This document shows positions 11,462 through 22,747 of a DNA stretch of 64,000 nucleotides, one piece after another. Every line of letters starts with the position of its first letter. Position 1 is the first letter of the stretch. The position numbers and the translations under genes were made by a program. Location: NCBI GenBank assembly GCA_947683625.1, contig CANTUR010000126.1:2232001-2296000 (forward strand), written 5' to 3'. This DNA comes from Mallotus nudiflorus (Eukaryota > Streptophyta > Magnoliopsida > Malpighiales > Euphorbiaceae). The notes below the pieces were generated by a model. The model was given only the letters and a program-made list of their open reading frames with translations, was not told the DNA's origin and ran no database searches.

Positions 11462-12312
11462 ATAGGCATCAAGATCTATAGAGATAGATCTAAAAGGCTT
11501 ATTGGCCTAAGTCAAAGCACTTACACTGATAAGATATTGAACAGGTTTAGTATGCAAGATTCCAAGAGAGGATTCTTGCCAATGTCGCATGGCATTAGTC
11601 TCAGTAAGACTCAGTGTCCTATGACATAAGATGAGCGAGACCGCATGAGTAAAATTCCATATGCTTTTGCTATTGGATCTATCATGTATGCAATGTTGTG
11701 TACATAACCTAATGTTTCATATGCCTTAAGCACAACGAGCAGATACCAGTCAGACCCAGGTGAAAGTCATTAGACAGCAGTTAAAAATATGATGCATTTT
11801 TACTGTATAGTGGTCAGGAAGATGAGCTAGTTGTAAATGGTTACACAGATGCCAACTTCCAAACTGACAAGGATGATTTTCGATCACAGTCAGGATATGT
11901 GTTTTGTTTGAATGGAGGTGCAGTGAGCTGGAGGAGTTCTAAGCAAGAAACTATTGCTAATTCTACAACAGAAGCTAAGTACATAGCTACCTCAGAGGCA
12001 GCTAAGGAGGCTTTTTGGATCAAGAAATTCATAACTGGACTAGGTGTTATTCCTAGTATATCAGATCCAGTGAACTTTTATTGTGACAATAATGGAGCTA
12101 TAGCCCAAGTTAAGGAGCCCAGATCACATCAGAGATCCAAACACATACTCAAGTGTTATCATCTCAGTCGAGAAATCATTGAGAGAGGAGACGTCAAGAT
12201 ATGCAGAGTACCTACAAATGATAATGTTGCTAATCCACTGACTAAGCCTTTTCCACAGTCTAAACATGAGAGTCATACTAGGTCTATGGGTATTCGATAC
12301 GATGTTGATTAG
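11462..12312 (+). pseudogene. Cop-2 RNase H and pol C-terminus (broken)
   Basis: 11462-11898 reads as thumb and connection text with stops. 11840-12312 shows RNase H with D in YTDANF, E in TTEAKYIA and D in YCDNNGAI, so the three acidic catalytic positions remain. The frame ends at TAG 12310, 8 bp before the polypurine tract. It would trim the RNA strand during reverse transcription. Confidence 0.9.
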
Positions 12313-12320
12313 GCCTAGTG

Positions 12321-12332
12321 CAAGTGGGAGAT
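12321..12332 (+). other. Polypurine tract of Cop-2
   Basis: CAAGTGGGAGAT lies immediately upstream of the 3' LTR. AGTGGGAGA is the common plus-strand primer of plant copia elements. Confidence 0.85.
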
Positions 12333-13875
12333 TGTTAGTGGTATGCACTAGGTTAATCATTTGATTATGCATTGACTTTCTTATTTTATTAATAAAGAGG
12401 TATTTCATTATCATTTGATTATATGATAATATGAATGATTAATTCTTACTAAGGTCATCAAGTATGTGACTTGATAGTAAAACCCTTAGATTAAAATAAG
12501 AATTCTATTCTAATTATCCCTAGCCATTTATTCATTATATAAATATTAAAGTATTAAGGCTAGTATGATGTTGACTGATGGTTATGTTTTACTAATCATG
12601 AATATGAGATATTAAGTCAACTCATAGGTACATGATGAGAGATCATGTACTGAATTAACCCACTATGAGAATATTACATAGATTATTGTCATAAGTATTT
12701 CTCATCACAGTAATTTTATTTCGGTCCTTTGACCTTGAAATCATCATGGATTTCTACATAGCTATTTTATGTTTTGACACATTCTAACATTGTCTTTAAC
12801 CGGACGATTAAATTGGAATGTTGTTGGATGTGAAATTAGTTATGTGAGGAATGTGAGTGATTCAGAAGGAATTTATCTCTCATTAATATGAGAAAGATAT
12901 CTATGGGCCCCTTGATGAGATAGACTGAAGAAAATTGCATGGCCATACTGAAATGAATTGATAAAGAGTTATCATTTTCAGTATACTTGGAATCAAGTCA
13001 TAATATTGAACTATATAAGGATGACATTCTATGCCTTATGTTCAATTAAGATATCATGTGATAAAGGGACGATAAAATTCATTGTAATTAGGTTATGTCG
13101 GATTATTAACTTCATATGACTTGGGTAGTCATAATGTCTTGCTAGAGGTCACTTATGACTTTTAGGCCTAAATAGAGATTTATGTCCACTACCAATGTTA
13201 TGTGAACCTGCAGGGTCACACACTTAGAATAAGTCCAAAACGAATATGGGTTTAATAAGCCCAAAATAAACTCTGTGGAAATAAATAATTAAAGTTTTTT
13301 ATTTATTTATCTATGTGTTTATTTATTTAAGATAAATGTTATTTTAAATAAATAAATAAGATATTATTTCTGATTTGTTTTTAAACAAAATCAGAATATA
13401 ATAAGTAGAAATTACCAAAAGGTCATTGGTAGGTGGAACCCTAATTTGGAGTCTATAAATATGTTATATTCTCTAGGATTTCAAACACTTGTTTTCTGCC
13501 TCAAAATTCGTTTTTTTTTTCTCCTTAGAAAATAAAGACAGAGTTTTTCTTTTGTTTTTGATTTGTGAGACAATCAGGGAGGTTGCTAGCACACACACTC
13601 CAATTCGTTTTGTGAAGGGTTGTTCGTGTGGATACCTATAAAGGACGCATCCTTTTGGAGACGTCTTGATCCGAACAACCAAGTCAAAAAGCTCGAGGTA
13701 AGGTATCACCGGTGTGAACCTCCTCTCATTCTTCCAGAAAATCTTGCCTCTTCTACGTTTTGGTGAGATTCTTGAAATCCTAGATTTAATCAAGTAGTCG
13801 AATTACATGGATCTAGACTTGGGTACGTGATAAAATTTTAATTTTTTCACTGCGTTTGTATCACGAATCCCAATA
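12333..13875 (+). repeat. 3' LTR of Cop-2
   Basis: It starts TGTTAGTGG like the 5' copy and ends CCCAATA, so the terminal CA has become TA. It is about 1543 bp, against 1536 bp for the 5' copy. It aligns without large indels. Confidence 0.95.
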
Positions 13876-14355
13876 GTATATTGTATGGTGAATGTAAAGA
13901 CAATAGACATAAGACATTTATTCCAATGGTTTTTCATAATTTATGATAAAAACCTTTAGTATATTGCTTTTTTAAAAACAAATAACAACACTAATTTTAT
14001 AATTATTAGTTTACAATAATTAATTTAAAAAAATTAAATTCATCTGCGTACGGCTTACTGGAATGATAATAACAAAGCTTTGTTTCCAATAAATTCTATA
14101 GTATATAGTATATATTTAAGGGTGGTAAAGATGACCTTGGCAGCTACATTGCCAACGAACAGGATAATATGTTCTTTTTTGTTTTCAATATTAATTCTGC
14201 AGGCAGATTGGTTAAAACTGGTTCGCATGGCAAGCAAGCTTTGCACTTATTCACGCAACAAGGACGACTTGTATACTCTGCACCATCTGTTAACACACAC
14301 ACATACATAAAATGTAAAGAAGAGGGTAAAACTTTAGCATTACTAAATGATGATC

Positions 14356-14454
14356 ATATATATATATATATCCACTCAAGTTCCACTAACCCATATATAT
14401 ATCCACTCTATAGTGGGTTCTCATTCGTAGAACTTGAGTGGATATATATATATA
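14356..14454. repeat. Fold-back inverted repeat
   Basis: Arm 14356-14382 (AT run, then CCACTCAAGTT) pairs with 14431-14454 (AACTTGAGTGG, then AT run), with a ~48-base loop. A second, weaker pairing inside the loop (ACCCA with TGGGT) extends the structure. It could be a small fold-back or MITE remnant. No target duplication was identified. Confidence 0.75.
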
Positions 14455-15659
14455 ATCTATATTGTTAGAATCTAACAATTTACAATTCAAATCAATTCAC
14501 CCTAAATTTAATGTAAGTTTATAGGTGAATCGAAAAATCATAAGAATCAATATTGAATCATACTAATTGATAATAAATCATAAAAATTAATATAAATCTA
14601 TAATTCTCATTTAGTGAATAAAATGAATCTTATTTAAAACATACAAATAGAGAATGAAAAAGTCATGATTTTTCAATTAAAATCACTTAAAAGTTGAAAA
14701 TCGTATAATAAAAACACAAATTTAAGTTGTTCTTCCTTAAGTGTTTTCCGAAATTAACAAGGTTGGCAATTATAATAAACTTCATAAATTCTTTTATAAT
14801 TCTTCTTTTAATTTGAAAGACTAGCAACATTGATTTAGATTTTTATTATTTTTTTTATTGATTTGTTTCTTTCACCACTAGCTGTTTGTTTCAAGTTTTA
14901 TATGGTGCTTTATGGGGTAAAAAAACCAATAATATATTTGAAAGAGTCCTAGAGGTAGGGTGAATGGGACTATCGAATAAAAATAAAAAATTAAAAAGAT
15001 TTGAACAACAATTAAAAAAATGTTGAGAAAAAAGAATGAAGAACACAATGATTTAAAGAGTTCGGATTCAACAACAGTCATACATCTCCACCTAACTTAT
15101 TCCAAAGTTAGAATTTTCAATCACCCACAATTTTATTCACAATATTGAGATTATACAAGAGTTTTATGACTCACTCTTACAACCTTACAACTTGAGTTTT
15201 CAAGGCTTACTCAAAAATTAATTTACAAGTGTTTTCAAGGCTTACAATAAAACCGAATTCTCAAGTGTTTTAATGGCTAAACACTTAAACTAATTCCTTT
15301 ATAATAGAATCTCATGTTCCCTTTTTTAACCCCAGAAAATAAAAGAATAAAAATGATATTTTAACACTCACCAACTCGCATAAAAGCATACAATAATAAA
15401 ATGAATTTTGAAAGAGTTTACAAAGTTTCATTGAATTCTTGAAAGTATAAAATGAATAAATAAGTTTCTTAATCCCAAAATAATCTTTAGAGGTCATATT
15501 TATACTTGAGAAATCAAATTATAGTTGTTGGAAGCAATAATTTTGTTTCCAATAAAAACAAAGTCCATTTGAAAAAAATTTTGATTTTTGAGCTGCATTT
15601 TGTCAAGTATCAGTTGGGATATCATCAATCCCGATTATGACTAACATTGAATAATCATT

Positions 15660-15830
15660 ACGAGCCGTTGCATTTAACAAATTGCTCTAGTCCCGGTCAA
15701 GACAGCAATGTCCCGATCGGGGCTATCATGTCTCGAGCAATGTCCCAATCGGGACATTGGATCAAGATGGGTTCTGCCATTTTTTGAGTTTTATGCAGAA
15801 ATTGGTCTCCCTAGGTCCCGGTCAGGACTA
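15660..15830. repeat. Cluster of TCCCGRTCGGGA-type palindromes
   Basis: Four variants of one word lie within 150 bp: TCCCGGTCAAGAC, TCCCGATCGGGGC, TCCCAATCGGGAC and TCCCGGTCAGGAC. The unit around 15741-15764 (CAATGTCCCAATCGGGACATTG) is a 22-bp near-perfect palindrome. It is GC-rich against an AT-rich background. It may belong to an old LTR; its function is unknown. Confidence 0.7.
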
Positions 15831-16755
15831 TGACAAAACTTGCACTTTTTTGTGCGATTTAGTCTATGTGAGTAGTCCAGTTGAAATAGTATTAATGATA
15901 ACTTTCCAGAATGATTTTTTTTGTAGTTCATCATTATTTTAACTTTCAAATTGCTCCTAATTTATACATAATTAAAGTAAATACATTAATTGCTCAAAAT
16001 TAAGTTTGTTACGATTAAAATTAAGATTAATAATTTGTTAAGGTTAACAATATTTATAGTATTGACTTTTATATTATGAGTAGTATTAAGTAATATATAT
16101 TAAAATTAAACAATACATTATATGAGATATATTTTTTATATGGAAGATTTTCATTCTGGATTTGACAACTATGGGTAGAGCCAAACCATATATAATAGGA
16201 AATAACATCATTTTTTTTATATATATAGATTTGTTATATGAATTAACGAATTTTCTTATATATATATAGCATTATTAGTTCATATATTTTTGCTTTCTGT
16301 TCTATAGAATTTTCTTATATAGTATTATATGTTTCCTTTGCAGTTTTAGTCTTTTACCATTTTGTGGTAAGTAAATCAAAAAGCCATTACATTTTTGTCA
16401 TAATTTTAACAATTAATTTCAGTTTATAGTAATTATTAACTAAGTCAATTCAAATGGACAGATAGATTTAATTTTAAATTTACAGCCTTTATCTTTTTTA
16501 AAAAATATATTTTTTTTAATTATTTTTTATTCATTTCCTTTATGATAAATTAAATTAAGACTCACACAATTTTATTCTCTCATTATTTTATAAAATATTT
16601 TATTTTTTTAATGCAATAAAATTTTGTTAAAATGATATTGTGATTAATTAATTAATACTTTTCAAAATAATATTTTTGGTTAATGCCAACTCAAAATTAA
16701 TATACTAAATAATTCATAAAATTTATAAAATAAAATATTGTACAAAAATTTTTAA

Positions 16756-16817
16756 TAATAATTTCTTAATATACTAACAAATAATGTATTATTTGTTAGT
16801 ATATTATGAAATTATTA
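16756..16817. repeat. 62-bp near-perfect hairpin
   Basis: Arms 16756-16785 and 16788-16817 are complementary over 30 bp with one mismatch, separated by only two bases (GT). The sequence is almost pure A/T with a TACTAACAAATAAT core. It could be a MITE core, a cruciform or a small-RNA hairpin. Nothing nearby decides. Confidence 0.85.
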
Positions 16818-18360
16818 ATATATATTTAGATTATGTGAAAATTATTTTGAATATAAGTTTTGTTTAATATAATTAAAATATAAGTCAAAAATTATTTTTT
16901 TCACTAAAGTTGATGTGAAAACAAGTAGGGTTAGACAAAACCCAATTAAGGCATTAGCCAACTTTCATGGGAAGAAACTTTTAGAGAAGAAAGCGGAGAT
17001 GGGTCCTCATTAGCTTATCGGGGTATGAGAGGGAGAAAAAAAAATTTACAATTACTTGTTAAAGTAAATTTTACTGCTATTATAGTTATAATTTAGATTC
17101 AATAAAATTAGTTAAAGTTTAATAAATTTTAAATATTGGTAATTTTGATAAAAAAAAATTCTAAACCTTAGTTACATATTCCACTCCAGTTAATCTTGTA
17201 TCGGGTAACCACCGGATAGTTTTTTATACAAATCAAATTTAAAATCGTTAGATTAATTTTTATTTCATTATAATTATTGATTAATTTAATTAATTTTATA
17301 TATCAATATTTGTAATATATATTAATGGTTATATTTAAATAAGAATTAATATAATAATATTAATTTTTTTGGGTATAGATACACATGCATACTAAAGAAG
17401 TCTATAAGACTTAATCAATTAATTTTTTTATTTTATTTTTTGAAATTTATGAGGGTTACTATAATTCTCCAATATTTGTTGTTTCTTTTCGGTTTGCTAA
17501 TTGTGCAAGTGGATTGGAAATGACAAACATCTTTAATTCAATTTGTTAATATTTTTTTTAACAAAGTCCTTCTGTTATTGATGAATTAAATTGATTTAAT
17601 TTATATTTAATTTTAAAATTTTTTTGGTTCAATGTGAGTCTTTGAAAAGCAAAAAAGTGATGAAAAATGCAAAAAAAAAAATAATCAATTTTAAAATACT
17701 TTATTGAGAAGAGAGAATATGTGGAAAATGCAACATAACGTAGCACTACGTGTGGCTAATAATTTTATAACACATGGCATCTTTGTTGATTATATCAACA
17801 TCCACATGGATGCCACATATATAATTAGCACTGATCAGAAAATGTATTTAGGTATTTTATTAAAATTAAAATTAAAAATTAAGTGATAAAATAAAAGTTA
17901 AATATCATAATAAGACATTAAAAAGTTGGATACTGTTAGTTTAAAAATTAAAATTTATTAATTAAAAACTTTTTCTTATTAAAAAAAGAATTAATTTACT
18001 ATTTATTTAAAACATGAGAAAGATATTTGAAAATATTTAGATTTGTAAATTTGGAAAAAAAAAAAATAGCTAACTTTAGTATTTAGGGGCCAAATTTTTT
18101 ATTATTATTATTTTTTTTTTTTTGAAACTGGCCAATTTTTTTTTATCTTTATTGCAAAGGTCGGTACTGAATTAATTTAAAAAGTGTAAAATGGTTACTT
18201 TGATTCAGGATGAAAAGTTTAGGGTCTAATTGACCTTTATGCCAAAAAATTATAGAATATCAAAAGAAACAAACAGTCAGAATTGGGATGAAATTTAATT
18301 TTACAAATTAAAAATGACAATTTAAACCATATATATATCTCTAAATGCCTTTGAAAAGAG

Positions 18361-18686
18361 CATGCCAGACACTCCTTCATTTCTCTTTTCAAGATCATTT
18401 CAGAAGCCCTAAAAACTCAAGTCAATTAAGTTATAATGAAAGAAAAATTCACCAAAGGAATGAATTGATCTGTTCAACATAATGAAATGAAATCAAGCAT
18501 AATAAATACTAATAGAGTTTTCCAAAAAATCCATTCCTAAAGTTTAGCTTCACAAACCCACCTAATGTATCATGCCACTTTGAAAATGGACTTACATTCA
18601 AAATATCACAACAAAAAGCCCCTCATCACTACAATTCATACACTTTCTGCTTGACAACTCCTGCCCCTTGCAAGAATGAGGTTCAA
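18361..18686 (-). other. Probable 3' UTR side of the CCCH gene
   Basis: Base composition is more mixed than the DNA to the left, and no frame is present. It lies directly downstream (minus strand) of the stop codon at 18687. I could not fix the polyadenylation site. Confidence 0.4.
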
Positions 18687-19935
18687 CTACATTTCTGTGA
18701 TTTGTTGAGTACTAAATTTATGCAGAAAAGACATGTCTTCAATCCAATCAGCATATATGCCACTAATTTTCTGTACTTCTTTCTGCTTGAATGTGGACTC
18801 CAGGCTGATCTCTCGTTGGCGCTTATAACATGTCCTGATCGCATCTTTGCCCATAGGAAGAGCTTTCACAGTCTTAGCAGGCAAAAACCCTGATACCAAT
18901 TCAATGTGGCCAGCAGGCTTCTCTAGTTCTGATAATGAAAGTAAAAACCAAAATAACCGCAACCAGATATCTTATTAGAAAAAGCTTTTTTCAAGTGCCA
19001 GAGGAAACAGAACTATTTCCACAATCATTCATTTGGAGGTCACAGAAACTAATAGAACCTTTCAGGTCTACCATCTCAAAATTCATCACTGGCTCATCTC
19101 TAGATTAGCTACTAGCTAGTTCACAGTTCTACCAATATAATAATAGATTTGTACCCTTCAAATTCATCAGAATTTTAAGGTTCACCAAATTATGTACTAA
19201 TTCACTTATGCCATCTATATACCTTCAAGCAACCATAGCAAAAATAAAACCAAGAATAATCACAGCAAATCATGAACTTGGGGGGAAAAATACACCTGCA
19301 AGTCCATGAGCAAAGCAACAAATTTTTCCATATGGGCAGCTTCCAGTCATCTCCCATTTGTTACAGAGCCTGTACTTCATGATTACCGGATTTGATGAGC
19401 TAGCAAACCCACTTCCGTTACCCTCTGAAAATCCTCTAGTTCCAGTGCTCATAGATGAATTCTTCCCACAGTTCCCCAAATCTCTCTTAATAGTGTCCTC
19501 AGGACTTTCATGAAGGAACCTACACTTATCCCCATATGCACATTCCTTTCTGAAATAGAACATTTTGCAGACAGTTGGTGGGTTTATGTATATCCCATTA
19601 CAACTCCTCCTGCCCAATCCATGGTCACTGACTACAACAGGGCTTTGCAGTCGCATATTAGGTGGTAGGGACTGCCTGACTTCATGAATGCCATGAGCAA
19701 AATAACATTTGTTTCCATACCAACAATGCCCAAAACTGAACTTTGTACATAGTTTGGTCTTGAAATCGCCAGTCATATGCATACCATTGTAATTTGTTAC
19801 CACGTGCATTTTAGGACTCGGATGATAAGTAATTTCACAAGTTCTTGTTTTCTTGCACATTGGGTTTCCATTTTCAGAGACAACATTCTTGGAATTTTTG
19901 TTCTCAATAGGAAATTGTCGGCCCAAAGGAAGCAT
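18687..19935 (-). CDS. Three-finger CCCH zinc-finger protein, two exons
   Basis: Exon 1 is 19935-19296, exon 2 is 18928-18687; donor GCAG|GTGTAT and acceptor TTATCAG flank a ~367-bp intron with matching phase. The product is 293 residues. It has three CCCH fingers: C63-x7-C71-x5-C77-x3-H81, C123-x8-C132-x5-C138-x3-H142 and C191-x8-C200-x5-C206-x3-H210. The exon-2 part is basic and has no recognised domain. CCCH fingers of this type bind RNA, and plant members act in mRNA turnover and stress responses; the exact role here is unknown. An in-frame TAG 12 bases before ATG 19935 supports this start, although an upstream coding exon spliced at GATTTAG is possible. No damage is visible, unlike everything around it. 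It resembles the Arabidopsis C3H12/C3H39 group, from memory only. Confidence 0.88.
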
Positions 19936-20470
19936 CTTTAAGTGCTAAATCAATGAAATGTGCAGAAATTTTGCAAGCAGATATAAAAACAGTTAAGACC
20001 CAGATATTAATCTTTGAATGGAACAGTTTTAGATGGAAATCAAGAAAACACAGATAATAATAAAGCTAAATACACAGTAAATGTCACCATCAACCCTCAT
20101 TATCATGCAAAGAAAAGCTTATACTGACCAAAATGGAAATGCTGAACTCAGAACGTATTAACCGGAGATGCAACCGAGTCTTAGAAAACCAATGTCAGGA
20201 TCTTAAAGAAAAATTTGTATGACTAGTAACAAAGGGATTGTCAATGAGAAAGAGAGCACAAAGATCAAAGATTGTTGAAAACAACTTTACAACTTCAGAA
20301 AAAGTGGAAAATATTGTAGAGAAATCGACCCATTTGCGGCTCAAACATCAAGCGTCAACCTTCAAGGAGGAAGCTAAAACCCCTCCCAAGAAACCCATAA
20401 CCGCCAAATAATGACAAGACCAGCATCCCCAGTTACAAAAACAGCCTTAATAAAATAAATTTAAAAAAAA
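19936..20470 (-). promoter_or_regulatory. 5' side of the CCCH gene (5' UTR and promoter region)
   Basis: Upstream of the CCCH start, on the minus strand, is ~500 bp without AT-simple sequence. It probably holds the 5' UTR and possibly a leader intron. A short minus-strand frame starting near 20400 (MGFLGG, stop after 16 codons) may be an upstream frame in the leader. No clear TATA box was picked out. Confidence 0.4.
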
Positions 20471-21003
20471 AAAAAAAAAAAAACATTTCCTAGGAAAATT
20501 AGCTGCAGATAAATTTTTCACTACAGTCCTTTTCTAATTTTAATCAAACTAGCATGACTGATTTTTCTAAGCCCAAAAATAATTTTTTTAATAAAAATAA
20601 AAAAATTCGGTTGCTGAATTATTAATGGAATGAAAATATTTTATCTTAGTCACCTGCAATTTGTATCTTGCTTCTAAAGATTTTTTTTTTAGCATGGAGG
20701 TAAAAAGGAGAGAGGATTTTAACCCCTTTTACAAATGTCAAGCCCCGTCACAAAATAGAGAACCATAACATTATTTCTTAAAATTTGATATATATATATA
20801 TTGTAATTAAAGGCCAAATGCATAGTTTTACTCTTGAACTTTACTTAATTAATCCCTTGCAATCCTCCACTTTTATTATATTCTATTTCACATTTAAATT
20901 TTTATTTTAAACTTATCTAATCCATATAATACGTAAAATCATAGAATTTTATAAATAATATTAATGTGGATACAAGAAAAATGTATATAAATTAAAATAA
21001 TAT
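20461..21003. other. AT-rich intergenic gap with poly-A run
   Basis: It starts with an A run (about 20463-20483) and then ordinary AT-rich DNA up to the first Tat-type LTR at 21004. No gene or conserved structure was seen. Confidence 0.6.
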
Positions 21004-21892
21004 TGTGTGCGGTGAGATTAAGCGCGTGTTTAAGTGTTTAGCGACCACAACATTGTATAAGTTCATGGTCCACTAGAAAATATAAAATGAACTTGTGGCC
21101 CAAAATAGATATAGAGTCGTCATTCGAATAAAAGTCAAGACACACTATACAACAACTAGATTCTACGGAGATTTTCAAAAGCCGTCATCAAATATCGGAT
21201 TCCAAAACTGAGTATATACTTTTGAAATGCCCACTCAACCTTACGGCTGGCCTCTGTGTATGTTTCGTATTTTATTACCTCTGATTATTAAATTATTTCC
21301 TTATTTTAATGTGAATTGTAATCATTTCCAATTGTATACTTTAGTCCAAGTTTGCACATTAGTCTCATTTTCATGTTTATAGCCCGACATTTAATATAAA
21401 TAAAACAAATAATAATAATTTACAATCATACATTTCAAATGAATGGGGAAAGGATAAGGGATTACAATACTTTTTTTAAAGAAAATGTAAAATAAACAGA
21501 AAATAAAACATACATAAACCAAAAATAAACTAATTTTTTATACAAATAAAACTTCTCAACAACTAATTAATACAATAACTATTTGTTAATTAAAAATCAC
21601 CAAATAATTCCTGCAATAAACACAAATTAGCCCCATCTCATAAAATAACAATATTATCCACAAATATAATTGTTAAATATTATTTATGGGAAATAGAAAT
21701 AAAAATAACAGAATAGTCCACAAAAATCACAATAATATTTATACAATAATAATATTAAACAACATGGAAATCCTATATAAAATCGAGATATATAACAAGA
21801 CAAACCTAGGAAACACGCAAGATATACAAAATAAACATTAGAAATCAGAGTAGAGTCATACAAGATTCTAACCAAGCAGTGATGTCTCTTCA

Positions 21893-21975
21893 AAGAGGCG
21901 TCGTCTCCTGACCAGGAGGCGATATCTAATCACCACAATGTGAAGGTGTGACGCCTCTATGAAGAGACGTCTCCT
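21893..21975. repeat. GAGGCG/GACGTCTCC motif cluster 1
   Basis: Several copies of GAGGCG or its complement in both orientations (AGAGGCGTCGTCTCC, AGGAGGCGATATC, GACGCCTCTATG, AGAGACGTCTCC) in 80 bp of otherwise AT-rich LTR. Confidence 0.65.
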
Positions 21976-22675
21976 TTCAACGGAAATAGAGACATACTAT
22001 ATTTTTTAGCTTCTAAAAAACTCGATATTCATGCAAACAAAGACTGATACCAATATGTAAGGATCAACTATCAATACTCAATCTTTCAAGCAATCATGTT
22101 TCATATACGACCATAAATAACCAATAAAAAAAAGCAAGAAAGTAGGAAATCAAAGCTTTTAAGAAAATGTGGAACTTAAAGCTTGAAAATGAGGATTCTC
22201 ACTTATTTGAATAAGTTGATGTTCCTAACTAAGCTCTCAGAGCTTGATTTTGTTTATTTGAATGCTTTGAACACAAAAGAATCCTCTTCCTTCCCAAGGA
22301 TATCAAATCTTTTACTTTAAAAATTCTCCTCCTCTTCTTCTTCTCTTTTTTTCTTCTTTTTTTTTCTTTTTTTTTCCTTTTGTTTTTTTTCTCTCTTCTC
22401 CTAGACCAAAAGTTTGAGAAGCTACCAAAAAGTACAAAAGTCCCCTTCTCCTTTGCCCACACTCCTTTTTTAAGCCTTTCTAACTTTTGCCTTCTTTAAT
22501 TCCTAAAAACCCACTCACTCTTACCCTCTCCGCATCCTTTTCATCATTCCCCATGCCTTTTCTCCTTTTTCCTGCCATTTTTCTTTCTTTGGCATTTAAA
22601 AACACCTCAAATTAGAGGCAGGTGGGCCTTAACTACTACCATTAATGGCATTTAATGCTGCAAAGGGTGGTTGTG

Positions 22676-22747
22676 AAGAGGAGTCACTTCACCGATGCCA
22701 AAGGTGAAGAGGCGGCGCCTCTTTGTTAAGGCGATCGCCTCTTCACC
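22676..22747. repeat. GAGGCG motif cluster 2 with palindromes
   Basis: It holds the near-palindrome AAGAGGCGGCGCCTCTT and the perfect palindrome GGCGATCGCC, flanked by GGTGAAGAGG and CCTCTTCACC, which pair with each other. The same core word as cluster 1, ~780 bp away in the same LTR. Confidence 0.7.

Larger units (their letters stand above)
4832..13875 (+). mobile_element. Near full-length Ty1/copia retrotransposon (Cop-2)
   Basis: Two direct LTRs (4832-6367 and 12333-13875) enclose a tRNA-Met primer site, a 2-kb leader, gag, protease, integrase, reverse transcriptase, RNase H and a polypurine tract, in copia order on the plus strand. The flanks are ATATA (4827-4831) and GTATA (13876-13880), a target duplication with one mismatch. 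I counted a little over 20 substitutions in the first ~930 bp of the LTR pair, so the insertion is moderately old. Gag-pol has at least six in-frame stops and two frameshifts. It cannot move by itself. Confidence 0.95.
13876..18360. other. AT-rich intergenic DNA with inverted repeats
   Basis: No credible gene. Short frames here lack domains and codon structure. 14870-15990 has a composition unlike its surroundings: a stretch rich in TTACAACTTGAG-like words at 15060-15300, then GC-rich palindromes at 15680-15830. It may be the remains of an old LTR. The rest is simple AT-rich sequence. Confidence 0.6.

Noticed and set aside
14080..14468. Overlapping plus-strand frames of 76 and 99 codons
   Set aside because: AT-rich chance frames over a fold-back repeat; no domain and no splice context.
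17750..17835. Possible inverted repeat around TGGCATC and GATGCCA
   Set aside because: Pairing is short and broken by several mismatches; weaker than the hairpins reported.
22229..22462. Lys/Arg-rich minus-strand frame
   Set aside because: Produced by a pyrimidine-rich simple tract (22320-22400) in the Tat-1 LTR.
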